In this document: one piece after another, positions 20,501-28,998 of the stretch
Numbering within the stretch: position 1 is the first letter of the stretch
How the letters are laid out: each line of letters opens with the position of its first letter
Assembly: GCF_001263395.1 (NCBI RefSeq)
Contig: NZ_CP011786.1
Location: 1,364,001 to 1,428,000 of the forward strand
Length of the DNA: 64,000 nucleotides
Reading direction: 5' to 3'
DNA from: Bifidobacterium actinocoloniiforme DSM 22766
Lineage (GTDB): Bacteria; Actinomycetota; Actinomycetes; Actinomycetales; Bifidobacteriaceae
Notes under the pieces: generated by a model
Database searches by the model: none
Seen by the model: the letters and a program-made list of their open reading frames with translations, nothing else
What the model was told of the DNA's origin: nothing
Position numbers and translations under genes: made by a program

Positions 20501-22108
20501 GAGGCGTTCAGCATCATTTGCGAGCGCGGCCTGGGCCTGCGCGCACCCGAGAGGCCTGCGCCCACCCGCTTAGTCACCCTGGCTGAGCTGACCGCCCTCC
20601 TAGGCTCCTGGACGCCGCCGGAAGAGTTGGGCGAACGCGACATCCACTGGCCCCAAGGCTCTGGAAGCGCCTCAATCGAGACCGTCCGCCTCAAGCCCGT
20701 AGCTCAACGCGACCGCCTACCAATCCCGGCTTCCCTGATGATAACCGGGCGCACGGCTTCACGCACCCTTGCTGAGCCGAGGTGGGGGGCCAACCAGCTC
20801 CTCTTCCCCGGTCGCGGCGAAGTGCAGATGGTCAATCCTGCCGAATCCGATGCCGACCTCTTCTCCATGTTCGACGAACGCAAGCTCCAGAACCGTCGCT
20901 CCTCTTCCGCACCACTCGGGCAGAGCGAGCGTTCCACCTGGCCAACACGGATGGTCGATGCCAGCGAGCTACGGCGAGTCGGCAGCTCAGACTTCAGCGA
21001 TACGGCTTCCACCACGGCGGGCGGTCAGCGTTCTCTTGCAAACAAGGGCAAGCAGGAGCCTGAGGACGATCAGGGCACTGATTTGTTCGCGCGGATACCC
21101 GCCAGGCCGCTCGCTGGCCAGGGCAATCAGGCCGCGCGGTCCGCAGTGCCCGCGATGGTGTGGGATTTCGCTGACACCGGTGAAATCAACTTGGCCCGCC
21201 CGCAGGAGACCGATCCGGCCGACCTGCCGGACAAGCAGGCGGAGGACGCACAGGCCATTGCAACTGGTGCCGGGGCCGGGTCCCCTGCCCATGCGCAAGC
21301 CGAATCCGTACTGGACCTGCCGCCCAGCTTCGCTCCCGGCAGCGCCGAACAAGCCATCAACGTCCGATCGCAACGAGGTCCATTCGGGCTGGACGAACCC
21401 GGCGATGACAGAGATGACGAAGACGACGAGGACGTCGCGGATGCCCGTCTATTCGGCCGCTTCACCACCAAATCCGTGGTCATAGCCGTGGCCTCATGCC
21501 TGGTGGTCATAGGCCTGATCTGGGCTTCCCTCACCTTGGTTGGCCACCGGCGACCCAAGGAGGGGAAAGCGTCGGGCTGGCCGCAAATGTCCAATGTGCC
21601 CTTCCCAGGCCACAAGAGCGACTCATCCGACTCCTCGTCCACGGCCCAACCCCAGCAACCCGAGGAGGGCGAGAAAGCGGGACAGAAGTCCGGCGAAGCA
21701 TCCCCGGCCCCAACGGTCAAGCATGGGACCAAGTCAGCCTCGGCTGTGCCCGCCCCCAGGCAGCCGACCAACACGACTGCCTACCCAACACTCAGGCAAA
21801 CCTTCCTGAGCCACCCCGCCGGGCAACCGGGCTTCGCCTGGTACGTACACCTGGACGCGCCCCACGAGGTCTCCCGTGTGGAAGTCTCCATCCGCCAGCA
21901 GGGCGGGCACGCCCAGATCTTCGCCAATGCGTCCGCTTCCCAGCCCACGCCTGGCCAATCCCTAGCGGACTTCTCATTCGACCCCTCTGGCGTCAGCAGG
22001 GTCACGCTCACAAAACCGGTCACCACCCAGGATTTAATCATCTGGGTCCCCCAAGACGGCTTGCCGGCGGGAGGGACACTGCATTTCAACGAGGTCAAAG
22101 TCTACTGA
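17588..22108 (+). CDS. murJ: MurJ lipid II flippase fused to a pseudokinase and an outer beta domain
   Basis: Large multi-domain protein (1506 aa). Residues about 45-575 form the MurJ/MviN flippase with 14 or so membrane helices (start NSIIMASGTAASRVTGQIRT). After a Pro/Ala-rich linker a kinase-like domain begins near residue 770 (LDRYQLKTLLKRGPGLSVWQ). It lacks the ATP-binding lysine, the HRD loop reads NLSLSPSLIRL, and DFG reads ADASVF, so it should be catalytically dead. A second acidic linker leads to a membrane helix near 1297-1319 and a C-terminal extracytoplasmic domain (about 1395-1506) resembling galactose-binding folds. Mycobacterial MviN has the same plan, and there the pseudokinase is phosphorylated by PknB and binds FhaA. 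The ATG overlaps the DUF6049 stop codon. Confidence 0.9.
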   Translation: MSRANRASAQKQTHAQASLPASSSPAPERLSQAAEGKDSVGRNSIIMASGTAASRVTGQIRTILLAAAIGTTGIAADAYQTGAMIPQVMFTLISGGIFNAVLVPQIVRTLKEEDAEDRLNKLITASIALLAGLTLILMLGTSVLTSIYLNSKWNPAQRALANAFTLWCMPQVFFYGLYTVLGQILAAKGRFTAYAWSSVAANAISCGGFLAFIAMFGNAQKQPMDFWTTEKVGLTAGAWTLGVAFQALVLFIPLIQSGFTYRPRWGLKGIGLRSMGPVAAWSLGVVVIDQLANIVNARITNGAPLEGDPFDIAGNGSYQNAYTLYMLPYSLIAVSVSTAIFPLLSQAIAENRIDDARQALSRALRNVGLMMCFFGVVMLVIPVPIIRALLPSVSVHEAVLISGPLLGLTVGLAAVSAFLLIQRTFYAFEDGKQPFIFAAISNTLQVGMVLVAVRLAPPRYWTTLVGLSLALSNIVSFPFLVHMLKRRFEGFLDGRRIVATYCKALLAAIVAGGLALLVKTPLTKLAGAEVSGRQGHMSWVQAVFICLVISVLVGAVYFLLLCLLRTSELTDLLNGLTRRLGVGEKTNSKSARTGSIPAVSSLPADPTAQESELAGQPIRVIRSYTQPAIGSELEGALEQIENVAMADAGSMNPRVWKQPARIVPKLPPRKTLQRKATEPATPTPATPAAAPISQTTGQRAGDRQSNLASAPIPAAPPSGAPLAKPTEPSPSFALPSEGTAWPQPSALSTQPSPAAHENSGTMEPSTSDILLDRYQLKTLLKRGPGLSVWQAQDKVLDRPCQLFLVTDASALEPVGAAASAMALKPNRRFTPVYQLHARDGIALVVTGLDEGTSLREFLENQEPAQRPSFEAIRTIVGESAQDLTTLRQAGLTNLSLSPSLIRLAAPRICIADASVFSMLKPWLPSRTEDDNGSESLAIRQLSGILYALLTGSIPNDSSESLSLQALPADVPEAFSIICERGLGLRAPERPAPTRLVTLAELTALLGSWTPPEELGERDIHWPQGSGSASIETVRLKPVAQRDRLPIPASLMITGRTASRTLAEPRWGANQLLFPGRGEVQMVNPAESDADLFSMFDERKLQNRRSSSAPLGQSERSTWPTRMVDASELRRVGSSDFSDTASTTAGGQRSLANKGKQEPEDDQGTDLFARIPARPLAGQGNQAARSAVPAMVWDFADTGEINLARPQETDPADLPDKQAEDAQAIATGAGAGSPAHAQAESVLDLPPSFAPGSAEQAINVRSQRGPFGLDEPGDDRDDEDDEDVADARLFGRFTTKSVVIAVASCLVVIGLIWASLTLVGHRRPKEGKASGWPQMSNVPFPGHKSDSSDSSSTAQPQQPEEGEKAGQKSGEASPAPTVKHGTKSASAVPAPRQPTNTTAYPTLRQTFLSHPAGQPGFAWYVHLDAPHEVSRVEVSIRQQGGHAQIFANASASQPTPGQSLADFSFDPSGVSRVTLTKPVTTQDLIIWVPQDGLPAGGTLHFNEVKVY

Positions 22109-22259
22109 CACCAATGGCTTGAGCGGCGCAAGCGAATTGGTGGCGGTCAAACGTCTGTACCGACTTGGTGAGCGCCGAGCGGTTGGCAGCCTTTGGCCTG
22201 CCTGCTGTACTACGATGACCTAGCAAGGGTTTCTCTGCCCGTAAGCGAAAGGCGGACAC

Positions 22260-23576
22260 ATGGCCGACGACCCCACCACTGCCCCGAAAGTCATTAACAA
22301 CGACCCCTGGTATGGCTCTTACGCCGCTCGGGCCGAGTCCATGCGAGCCTCGGAGATACGGGCCTTATTCGCGGTGGCTAACAGGCCCGACGTGGTCTCC
22401 CTGGCTGGCGGAATGCCTTATCTGGGTCGTATGCCGTTCGACCAACTGGCCGACCAAGTGACGCAAATGCTCAGGGAGCGGGGCGAGGTGGCCTGGCAGT
22501 ACGGCTCGGCCCAAGGCGACCCGCATCTGCGCGAGGACGTCCTGCAAATCATGGCCCTGGAGGGCATCACGGACGCCCAGAGCGACGATGTGGTCATCAC
22601 TAACGGCTCCCAGTCAGGCCTGGACCTGATCACCCGGGTCATGTGCGATCCAGGCGATGTGGTGCTGGCCGAGGCGCCCAACTAAGTAGGAGCCCTGGGT
22701 GTTTTCCAATCCTTCCAGGTCGAGGTCGCCAACGTGCCCATGGACGCGGATGGGCTGATTCCCGAGGCTTTCGAAGAAGCGATTCAGGCCCAACGTCGTC
22801 AGGGCAAACGGGTCAAAATGCTCTATACGGTCCCCAATTTCCACAATCCAGCTGGTGTGACGATGAGCTTGGAGCGGCGCCCGCGCATCCTTGACATCGC
22901 CCACCGGGAGCATGTGCTGATCCTGGAAGACAACCCCTACGGCCTGCTCGGTTTTGACGGCCGCACCTACCCCGCCTTACGCTCCATGGATCCAGATGGC
23001 GTCGTCTACCTCTCCTCCTTCTCCAAAATCATCGCCCCAGGCATGCGCGTGGCCTGGATGCTGGCCCCACCCGGCATCCGCCAAAAACTGGTCCTGGCTA
23101 ACGAGTCCGCCATCCTCTGCCCTTCGAATATGAGCCAGATGACCATCACCAGCTACCTGGATAACTTCGACTGGCGCGGGCAGATAGAAGACTACAGAAG
23201 CATGTACCGGGAGCGCAGGGACGCGATGGATGCCGCCTTGAGCGAATACCTGCCTTTCTGCTCATGGAACAAGCCCCAGGGAGGCTTCTACATTTGGCTG
23301 CGCATCCCGGAAGGGTTGGACGCCAAAGCCATGCTGCCGCGCGCCATCGCCGCCAAGGTGGCCTATGTCTCCGGCACCGCTTTTTACAATGACGGCCAGG
23401 GCGCCGACCATATGCGGCTCTCCTTCTGCTATCCCACACCGGAGCGCATCCGAGAGGGCATCAGGCGCCTGGCCGGCGTCATCGACCGCGAGCTGGAAAC
23501 CGTCCAGCTCTTCGAGGGCGCGAAACAAGAGGCAAGCAAGTTCCCAGCAACCCTAGACCAGCAGGAGGAACGATGA
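22260..23576 (+). pseudogene. PLP-dependent aminotransferase interrupted by one in-frame stop
   Basis: Fold-type I aminotransferase (2-aminoadipate/MocR-like class) of about 438 codons. The reading frame is continuous from ATG 22260 to 23576 except for TAA at 22683-22685, where homologues would have a tyrosine (EAPN-Y-VGALGVF). A single C-to-A change (TAC to TAA) explains it. Both halves are otherwise intact: LAGGMPYLG and the NGSQSGLDL cofactor loop before the stop, and the PLP-lysine segment YLSSFSKIIAPGMR after it. If the stop is real, only a 141-residue fragment is made and the downstream half could start only at an internal ATG such as 22740. The stop overlaps the ddl-like start (ATGA). 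A sequencing error or recent inactivation are the main explanations. Confidence 0.85.
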
Positions 23577-24622
23577 GCGAGCGCGAAACGAATGCGGGCC
23601 CAAACCCCGGCCAGGCCTCAATTCTCGTCGTCTGCGGTGGGCTGAGCACCGAGCGTGACGTCTCCCTGAGCTCAGGCCATCGGGTCCGGGGTTTCCTCAG
23701 GGAAGCGGGCTGGCAGGTGACCATCCACGACTTGGATCAGACCCTGCTGGACTACCTGACGGCCCCGGCAACACGCCCGGACCTGGTCTGGCCTCTCCTG
23801 CACGGGGCCGACGGGGAGGACGGCTCCATTCGCGACATTCTCGATATGACCGGCCTTCCCTACATCGGTTCCCGCGCTAAGGCCTCGCGCACAGCTTGGA
23901 ACAAGCCCATCGCCAAGAACGTAGTGCGCCAGGCCGGCCTGTCCACCCCCCACTCAGTCACACTCCCAGAATCGATTTTCCGCGAGCTAGGCGCCCGGCA
24001 GATCGTGGATCTGATGGTTGAATCCCTCGGGCTGCCCCTGTTCGTTAAACCCAGTGAAGGTGGATCGGCCATGGGTTGCTCGTTGGTTGACACACCGGAT
24101 CGGTTGCCGCAGGCTTTGATTAATTGCTTCGCTTACGGACCAGTCGCCCTGATCGAGCAGGCCGTCAACGGCACCGAAATCTCCGTCTCGGTCCTGGAGA
24201 TTGACGGCCGGCTACGCGCCCTACCACCACTGGAGATTTGGACGCCCGACGGCATCTACAATTACGAAGCAAGAGCCACGCCCGGACCAACCAAGTTCTA
24301 TGCGCCCGCCCGGCTGAGCCGGCAGACCTTGGCAAAGGCCCAGGAAGCCGCCTTGACCGCCCACCGCGCCCTGGGCCTACGCGACATCTCACGAGCCGAC
24401 TTCATCGTCGATGCCTCAGGCCTTCCTCTCTTCCTGGAGTCGAATGTGGCGCCCGGCATGACCGCTACCTCACAGTTACCCCAGTCGGCCTTGGCCGCCG
24501 GATACTCCCTGCCTGAGCTTTACTCCAGCTTGGTTCGATCAGCGCTTTCGCCAGGCCGTTCTGACAGCCCCAACGCCGGCTCCGAATCATTCCGGGAGCC
24601 AGGCTTGCCTTCCATTGCTTGA
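23573..24622 (+). CDS. D-alanine-D-alanine ligase family protein
   Basis: ATP-grasp enzyme (349 aa) expected to join two D-alanines for peptidoglycan. The N-terminal serine motif is GGLSTERDVSLSSG, then WPLLHGADGEDGSIRDIL, the ATP-grasp loop LFVKPSEGGSAMGCSL, and the metal and substrate loop FLESNVAPGMTATSQLPQS. The usual metal-binding EVN is ESN here, which keeps Glu and Asn. It is somewhat shorter than classical DdlA, and the family is also called ATP-grasp Ddl-like in actinobacteria. The start overlaps the stop of the damaged aminotransferase, so its translation may depend on that gene. The 3' end overlaps a leftward small gene by about 100 bases. Confidence 0.85.
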   Translation: MSERETNAGPNPGQASILVVCGGLSTERDVSLSSGHRVRGFLREAGWQVTIHDLDQTLLDYLTAPATRPDLVWPLLHGADGEDGSIRDILDMTGLPYIGSRAKASRTAWNKPIAKNVVRQAGLSTPHSVTLPESIFRELGARQIVDLMVESLGLPLFVKPSEGGSAMGCSLVDTPDRLPQALINCFAYGPVALIEQAVNGTEISVSVLEIDGRLRALPPLEIWTPDGIYNYEARATPGPTKFYAPARLSRQTLAKAQEAALTAHRALGLRDISRADFIVDASGLPLFLESNVAPGMTATSQLPQSALAAGYSLPELYSSLVRSALSPGRSDSPNAGSESFREPGLPSIA

Positions 24623-24849
24623 CGAACCTGCGGAGCCGCGAAGTCAGGGTCGTCTTTCGGTAGCCAGAGCCTGAATGAATACCATTTGTCTTGATCGCGC
24701 CCTTGATCGCCCTCGTGTTTAGCGGGATTGGACCGCATCAGTTTATCGATTTGCCAAAACACCACGCCCACCACAACCGCGGTGCCGAGGTTCGCCACAA
24801 GCACTACGATTGCGATGATCAGGGTCTTGCTATCCATACGCTCTACCAT
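24520..24849 (-). CDS. Small single-pass membrane protein, unknown function
   Basis: Hypothetical protein of 105-109 aa. A membrane helix lies near the N-terminus (TLIIAIVVLVANLGTAVVVGVVFW), followed by a charged cytoplasmic part with KWYSFRLWLPKDDPDF. ATG codons at 24849 and 24837 are both possible; GGGAAG is close upstream of the first. The last third overlaps the 3' end of the ddl-like gene on the other strand. I recognise no family. The clear helix and the plausible translation start support a real gene, but a spurious frame cannot be excluded. Confidence 0.5.
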   Translation of the reverse strand: MVERMDSKTLIIAIVVLVANLGTAVVVGVVFWQIDKLMRSNPAKHEGDQGRDQDKWYSFRLWLPKDDPDFAAPQVRQAMEGKPGSRNDSEPALGLSERPGESADRTKLE

Positions 24850-24933
24850 ACTTCCCGCCCAGCCTAGAGGCCCGCAAGGCTCACATTCAGCCTCAGGCAA
24901 GAGCGGTCAGAAAGGCTGGCTAGAGTGTAGGAC

Positions 24934-25878
24934 ATGAGTGAACAAGTACGCGACGCAATCGTCATCGGCTCCGGACCCGCAGGCTACACGGCAGCCATCT
25001 ACCTAGCCAGGGCCGGCTATCAACCCTTGGTCATCGCCGGCGCGGTCACCCCGGGAGGCCAGCTGGTCAACACGACCGAGGTGGAGAACTATCCAGGATT
25101 CCCTGAAGGCGTTCTCGGCCCTGACCTGATGGACCGCATGCGCGAGCAAGCCGAGCGTTTCGGAGCCCAAATTGAGTATGAAGATGTGACCGAAACGGAC
25201 CTCTCCGGTCCAATCAAGACCGTCATCACCGACGGGGGCGAGCGTTACCAAGCGAAAGCGGTCGTCATCACCACCGGCTCCGACTACCGCAAGCTCGACA
25301 TTCCAGGTGAGCGTGAGTTCGGTGGCCGCGGCGTCTCCTACTGCGCCACCTGCGATGGCTTCTTCTTCAAAGACAAGCCGATCGCGGTGATTGGCGGCGG
25401 TGACTCTGCCATGACTGACGCTGACTTCCTGACCCGTTTCGGGTCTTCGGTCACGGTGATTCATCGCCGAGAAGGCTTCCGCGCTTCCAAAATCATGGTG
25501 GATAGGGCTCAGGCCAACCCCAAAATCGACTTCATCCTCAATGCTGTAGCCACTCGCATCAACGGCAGCGCCCAAGGGGTCGAATCCCTGGACTTGCTTG
25601 ACACGGTGACCGGTGAAACGCGCCAGCTCCCAGTCAACGGCATCTTCGTGGCCATAGGCCATACCCCACAGACCGCGTTCCTGAACGGAAGCCTTGCCTT
25701 GGACAAGCAGGGATACATCGAAGTGGAGGGCGCCTCCACCCTGACTTCCGTCCCAGGCGTCTTCGCAGCCGGCGACGCGGTGGACAGCGTCTATCGTCAG
25801 GCCATCTCCGCAGCCGGCATGGGTTGCCGGGCCGCCCTCGACGCTCAGGGCTACCTGACTCGCCTGGATCCCGCCTAG
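24934..25878 (+). CDS. trxB: Thioredoxin reductase
   Basis: FAD/NADPH enzyme of 314 aa that reduces thioredoxin. FAD motif GSGPAGYTAAIYLARAG at 12-28, redox-active C137-A-T-C140 in YCATCDGFFF, NADPH motif VIGGGDSAMTDADFL at about 152-166, and the C-terminal FAD motif GVFAAGDAVDSVYRQ are all present. ATG 24934 follows AGGA. Actinobacteria often have trxB-trxA next to parAB; here no thioredoxin gene lies between trxB and parB. It may supply electrons indirectly to the DsbA-like or other thiol systems, but that is inference. Confidence 0.95.
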   Translation: MSEQVRDAIVIGSGPAGYTAAIYLARAGYQPLVIAGAVTPGGQLVNTTEVENYPGFPEGVLGPDLMDRMREQAERFGAQIEYEDVTETDLSGPIKTVITDGGERYQAKAVVITTGSDYRKLDIPGEREFGGRGVSYCATCDGFFFKDKPIAVIGGGDSAMTDADFLTRFGSSVTVIHRREGFRASKIMVDRAQANPKIDFILNAVATRINGSAQGVESLDLLDTVTGETRQLPVNGIFVAIGHTPQTAFLNGSLALDKQGYIEVEGASTLTSVPGVFAAGDAVDSVYRQAISAAGMGCRAALDAQGYLTRLDPA

Positions 25879-25915
25879 GCGGGGTTCACTGGCTCACTTC
25901 CGGCCCCATACGGCA

Positions 25916-25948
25916 AAGCCCGCAAGCGCAAATATCGCTTGCGGGCTT
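25916..25948. terminator. Bidirectional terminator between trxB and parB
   Basis: A 13-bp stem (AAGCCCGCAAGCG with CGCTTGCGGGCTT) surrounds a seven-base loop CAAATAT. It lies between convergent genes. T-rich sequence is modest on both sides. Confidence 0.8.
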
Positions 25949-25972
25949 CCCCATACCGTTGTTTACTGTGAG

Positions 25973-27397
25973 TCAGACCCAGCCGTCATGATTCGCTGCC
26001 TCAGAGCCTTGGAGACTCGACCCTTGCCCCGCGAGCAAGAGGGACAGAATTCGGTTCATATCGTCTGGCGAGGAGAAGGTAATCTCTATCCTCCCCCGCC
26101 GTTCGCTGCCCTTGATGTCGACCTTGGTCTCAAACCTGTCCTCCAGGTTGTGCAGGATTGGCGAACCAGCCCACGCGCTAGCCGCCCGCTTGCGAGGCTT
26201 TTTCTCGGACGCATGGGTCTTGAGCGCCACCAGTTCCTCAGTCGAACGCACTGACAGCCCTTCTGCGATGATCCTGTCAGCCAAGGCCTCCATGTCGGCT
26301 TCAGTGGGCAGAGTGAGCAGGGCGCGTGCATGCCCCGCCGAAAGGACACCGGATTCGACCTTCTTCTGGACACTGAGCGGTAGTTTCAGCAGACGAAGCG
26401 TATTCGCAATCTGTGGCCGCGACTTGGAGATGGATTTCGACAACTCCTCCTGAGTCATGCCAAATTCATCCATCATCTGCTGGTAGGCAGCCGCCTCTTC
26501 CAAGGGATTCAGGGCCACACGATGCAGATTCTCAAGCAGGGCATCGCGGAGCATCTCATCGTCCGTGGTCGTCTTAACGATGGCCGGTATGGTCTTCAGC
26601 CCCGCTAATACGCTCGCCCTCCAGCGCCTCTCGCCCATGATGATTTCATAGGTGGTTGCGGAGGAAAGTTCGCCTCTCACTGGCTTCTTTGGAGCCTTCC
26701 TAACGACGATTGGCTGGAGAAGCCCTACTTCAGTAATCGATCGAGAGAGCTCCAGCAACTCATCCTCATCAAAGATTCGCCTGGGCTGTTCGGAATTGGC
26801 GCGGATATCATCCACGTTCAACTCCGCTAAGTAGCCACCTGCGACTGGCTGGAGATCATTGTCCGCCGCCGATTCACCTGCTGCGCCAACGACTGCGCCG
26901 ACGGTGGATTTTCCGGTATCACCAGCGCTCGCTCCGGAACCATTGGGGGCCGTATCATCCCCAGCGCCGAAGAAAAGGTCGCTAGGATGCTCCAACTCGC
27001 TTAATTGAGGCACTGGCATTCGGTTAATCCGTGACTTCTTGGCCGATGTTTCACGTGAAACATTTTTGCTGCTGTTGGGCTTTCCGCTGCCAGCAGCCGA
27101 AGACGTCTTGGAGGAATTCCCGGCCTCCGACTTCGCGGCGGCAACCCGCGACTCCTTACCGGCTTTCGCTCCCCCGCTGGTCTCCGCCTTTTTACCACGA
27201 ATTGTCTTCGCGGACACCGTTTCACTGGTCTTGACTTCTTTAGTCTCAGCCTTGTCCAAGGTGGCCGATGCCTGCTTGGATGGGGCGACCTGGGGATCCC
27301 CGCTTCCCACATCCTCCAAGCCATCCAATGGTGTTTCACCAGGGAGCGCAGGGAAAAGTGCACCAAGGCCCTTTCCCAGTCTTGAACGTTTCGCCAT
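25973..27397 (-). CDS. parB: Chromosome partitioning protein ParB
   Basis: CTPase and parS-binding protein (474 aa). The N-terminal 120 residues are a long Ala/Ser/Lys-rich segment after the ParA-interacting start MAKRSRLGKGLGALFP. The ParB domain has the CTP-binding GERRWRASVLAGL, the DALLENLHRVALNPLEEAAAYQ helix and the helix-turn-helix ELSKSISKSRPQIANTLRLL. A C-terminal dimerisation part ends it. The start ATG shares one base with the parA stop (TGATG) and has GGGAGAG seven bases upstream; the GTG three bases earlier is less likely. A perfect parS lies inside its own coding sequence. Confidence 0.95.
   Translation of the reverse strand: MAKRSRLGKGLGALFPALPGETPLDGLEDVGSGDPQVAPSKQASATLDKAETKEVKTSETVSAKTIRGKKAETSGGAKAGKESRVAAAKSEAGNSSKTSSAAGSGKPNSSKNVSRETSAKKSRINRMPVPQLSELEHPSDLFFGAGDDTAPNGSGASAGDTGKSTVGAVVGAAGESAADNDLQPVAGGYLAELNVDDIRANSEQPRRIFDEDELLELSRSITEVGLLQPIVVRKAPKKPVRGELSSATTYEIIMGERRWRASVLAGLKTIPAIVKTTTDDEMLRDALLENLHRVALNPLEEAAAYQQMMDEFGMTQEELSKSISKSRPQIANTLRLLKLPLSVQKKVESGVLSAGHARALLTLPTEADMEALADRIIAEGLSVRSTEELVALKTHASEKKPRKRAASAWAGSPILHNLEDRFETKVDIKGSERRGRIEITFSSPDDMNRILSLLLAGQGSSLQGSEAANHDGWV
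27047..27062. other. parS site inside parB
   Basis: TGTTTCACGTGAAACA is a perfect 16-bp palindrome identical to the bacterial parS consensus. It lies in the non-conserved N-terminal part of parB and is read there as Asn-Val-Ser-Arg-Glu-Thr. Confidence 0.93.
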
Positions 27398-28428
27398 CAC
27401 TCACTCTCCCAACTGGACTGCTTCTTGCTGATCATGTTCAGGACTCGTTTCGACCGTTCGGCGATCTCCAGGGCGGCTTCACTATACGAAATTGCGCCCG
27501 CCCCTCGCGGGTCATACGAAATAATCGATTCGCCAAAGCTGGGCGCTTCCGAAATCTTAACCGACCGGGGAATGGTCGTCTTCAAGACGATCTGCGGATA
27601 GTGCTCTTTCACCTCGTCGTAGACTTCCCTACTCAGCAAGGTCCGACGGTCATACATGGTGATCAGCATCGTCGAGACGATTAAGGACCTGTTATAGTTC
27701 TCCTGAACCAGCTCAATGGTGTGGAGGAGCTGCTGGAGGCCCTCGAGTGCGTAATACTCAGCCTGCACCGGTATCAAAACCTCAGTAACGGCGCACATAG
27801 CGTTGAGGACCAGAAGCCCTAGACTTGGCGGGCAGTCTACAATTACATAGTCGTAATGAACCTGGCTCTCGGCCAAGAATTGGGAAAGCGCCCTGTTGAG
27901 CAAGAGGTTCCGCTCCGGCAGATTCGCCACCTCCAGCTCCGTGCCCGACAAGTCTATCGAGGCAGGCACTAAATCCAGGGTAGGGAACACCGTGCTGGGA
28001 CGCTTTGCTTGCCCGATACCGATCCTGCCCTCGATGACATCGTAGGTGGTGGCCATATCATGAGTTCGCTGGGCACCCAGCGCTGTCGAAGCGTTCCCTT
28101 GCGGGTCCATGTCGATGACGAGGACTTGCGCTCCATTCTCAGCGAGAGCCGCGGCCAGATTCACGGCCGTTGTCGTCTTACCTACACCGCCCTTTTGATT
28201 GGCGACCGCAATCAATCGAGTCTGCGGAGGCTTCGGGAACACGACATTCTGGAGGGCCGCGAACCGCGATGTCAGATTAGCGATCTCAGCGCCGACTGAA
28301 AATTCGTCGTCCCCCTTGGCGAAGATGCGGTTTAGCACGTCCGATGCCGATTCGATCTTCGGTCTCGGTGGCATACCGCCCGCCCGGCTTTTATCCGGGC
28401 GCACCCGTTTTCCTTTCGCCTTGGTCAC
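27397..28428 (-). CDS. parA: Chromosome partitioning ATPase ParA
   Basis: Walker-type ATPase (343 aa) that moves ParB-parS complexes over the nucleoid. The deviant Walker A is ANQKGGVGKTTTAVNLA with the signature lysine in KGGVGK, Walker A' is VLVIDMDPQGNAS, and Walker B is YVIVDCPPSLGLL. A basic N-terminal extension of about 65 residues precedes the ATPase fold. The GTG start at 28428 has AAGGAGGA eight bases upstream. It is co-transcribed with parB. Unlike the usual arrangement it is separated from rsmG by a hydrolase gene and two further parS sites. Confidence 0.95.
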   Translation of the reverse strand: MTKAKGKRVRPDKSRAGGMPPRPKIESASDVLNRIFAKGDDEFSVGAEIANLTSRFAALQNVVFPKPPQTRLIAVANQKGGVGKTTTAVNLAAALAENGAQVLVIDMDPQGNASTALGAQRTHDMATTYDVIEGRIGIGQAKRPSTVFPTLDLVPASIDLSGTELEVANLPERNLLLNRALSQFLAESQVHYDYVIVDCPPSLGLLVLNAMCAVTEVLIPVQAEYYALEGLQQLLHTIELVQENYNRSLIVSTMLITMYDRRTLLSREVYDEVKEHYPQIVLKTTIPRSVKISEAPSFGESIISYDPRGAGAISYSEAALEIAERSKRVLNMISKKQSSWESE

Positions 28429-28507
28429 CTGACTATCCTCCTTTGTCCTTATTCAAGTTTCTTGCCACAGCTGGACATAAACCGTTCCACAGTCTTACCC
28501 ACAAGCC

Positions 28508-28526
28508 TGTGGATAAGTGTGGATAA
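28508..28526. promoter_or_regulatory. Tandem DnaA boxes
   Basis: Two consensus boxes in the same orientation, one base apart. They lie about 80 bases upstream of the parA start codon. Confidence 0.75.
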
Positions 28527-28718
28527 ACGCATCAAGCATTGCGCACATTGCTCAAACTCACCAAAAGCTCAGCAGCGCTCAATGTCAATGATTCCAGGAC
28601 TTCTCTCCATCATACTAGACGAAAGGCGCAGTCCAGTCTCCGAATGTGGACAACTTTTTACGTTCTTTTAAATTGTGCATAACTCGCTACCGTGGGTTTC
28701 CTTATGCCCTTTACAAAA

Positions 28719-28734
28719 GGTTTCACGTGAAACA
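28719..28734. other. parS site, one mismatch
   Basis: GGTTTCACGTGAAACA differs from the parS consensus only at its first base. It lies in the parA upstream region. Confidence 0.88.
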
Positions 28735-28982
28735 CTCTGGCATCGAGAATCATCCAGCACCTTCGGCTGTTTCATGCTGATCCTCCCCCAAACGACATCT
28801 TTCCCCGCCGCCCCTCATCCACTATCTCAGGAACGCAGTTCAGAGTGTCAGGTTCTTCCTTATTTTTTTGGCGGTACGAATACAGAGGAGAAATACAGCC
28901 GCCCCGGAAGAATGATTCCTACGACTCCTGAATTGACCGTACGCATCTTACGAGGGCACGACACTCAAGGCCTTTCGCTGAA

Positions 28983-28998
28983 TGTTTCACGTGAAACA
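28983..28998. other. parS site, perfect
   Basis: TGTTTCACGTGAAACA is exact here. The symmetry continues three bases further on each side (28980-29001), giving a 22-bp palindrome, longer than the core that ParB needs. Confidence 0.93.
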
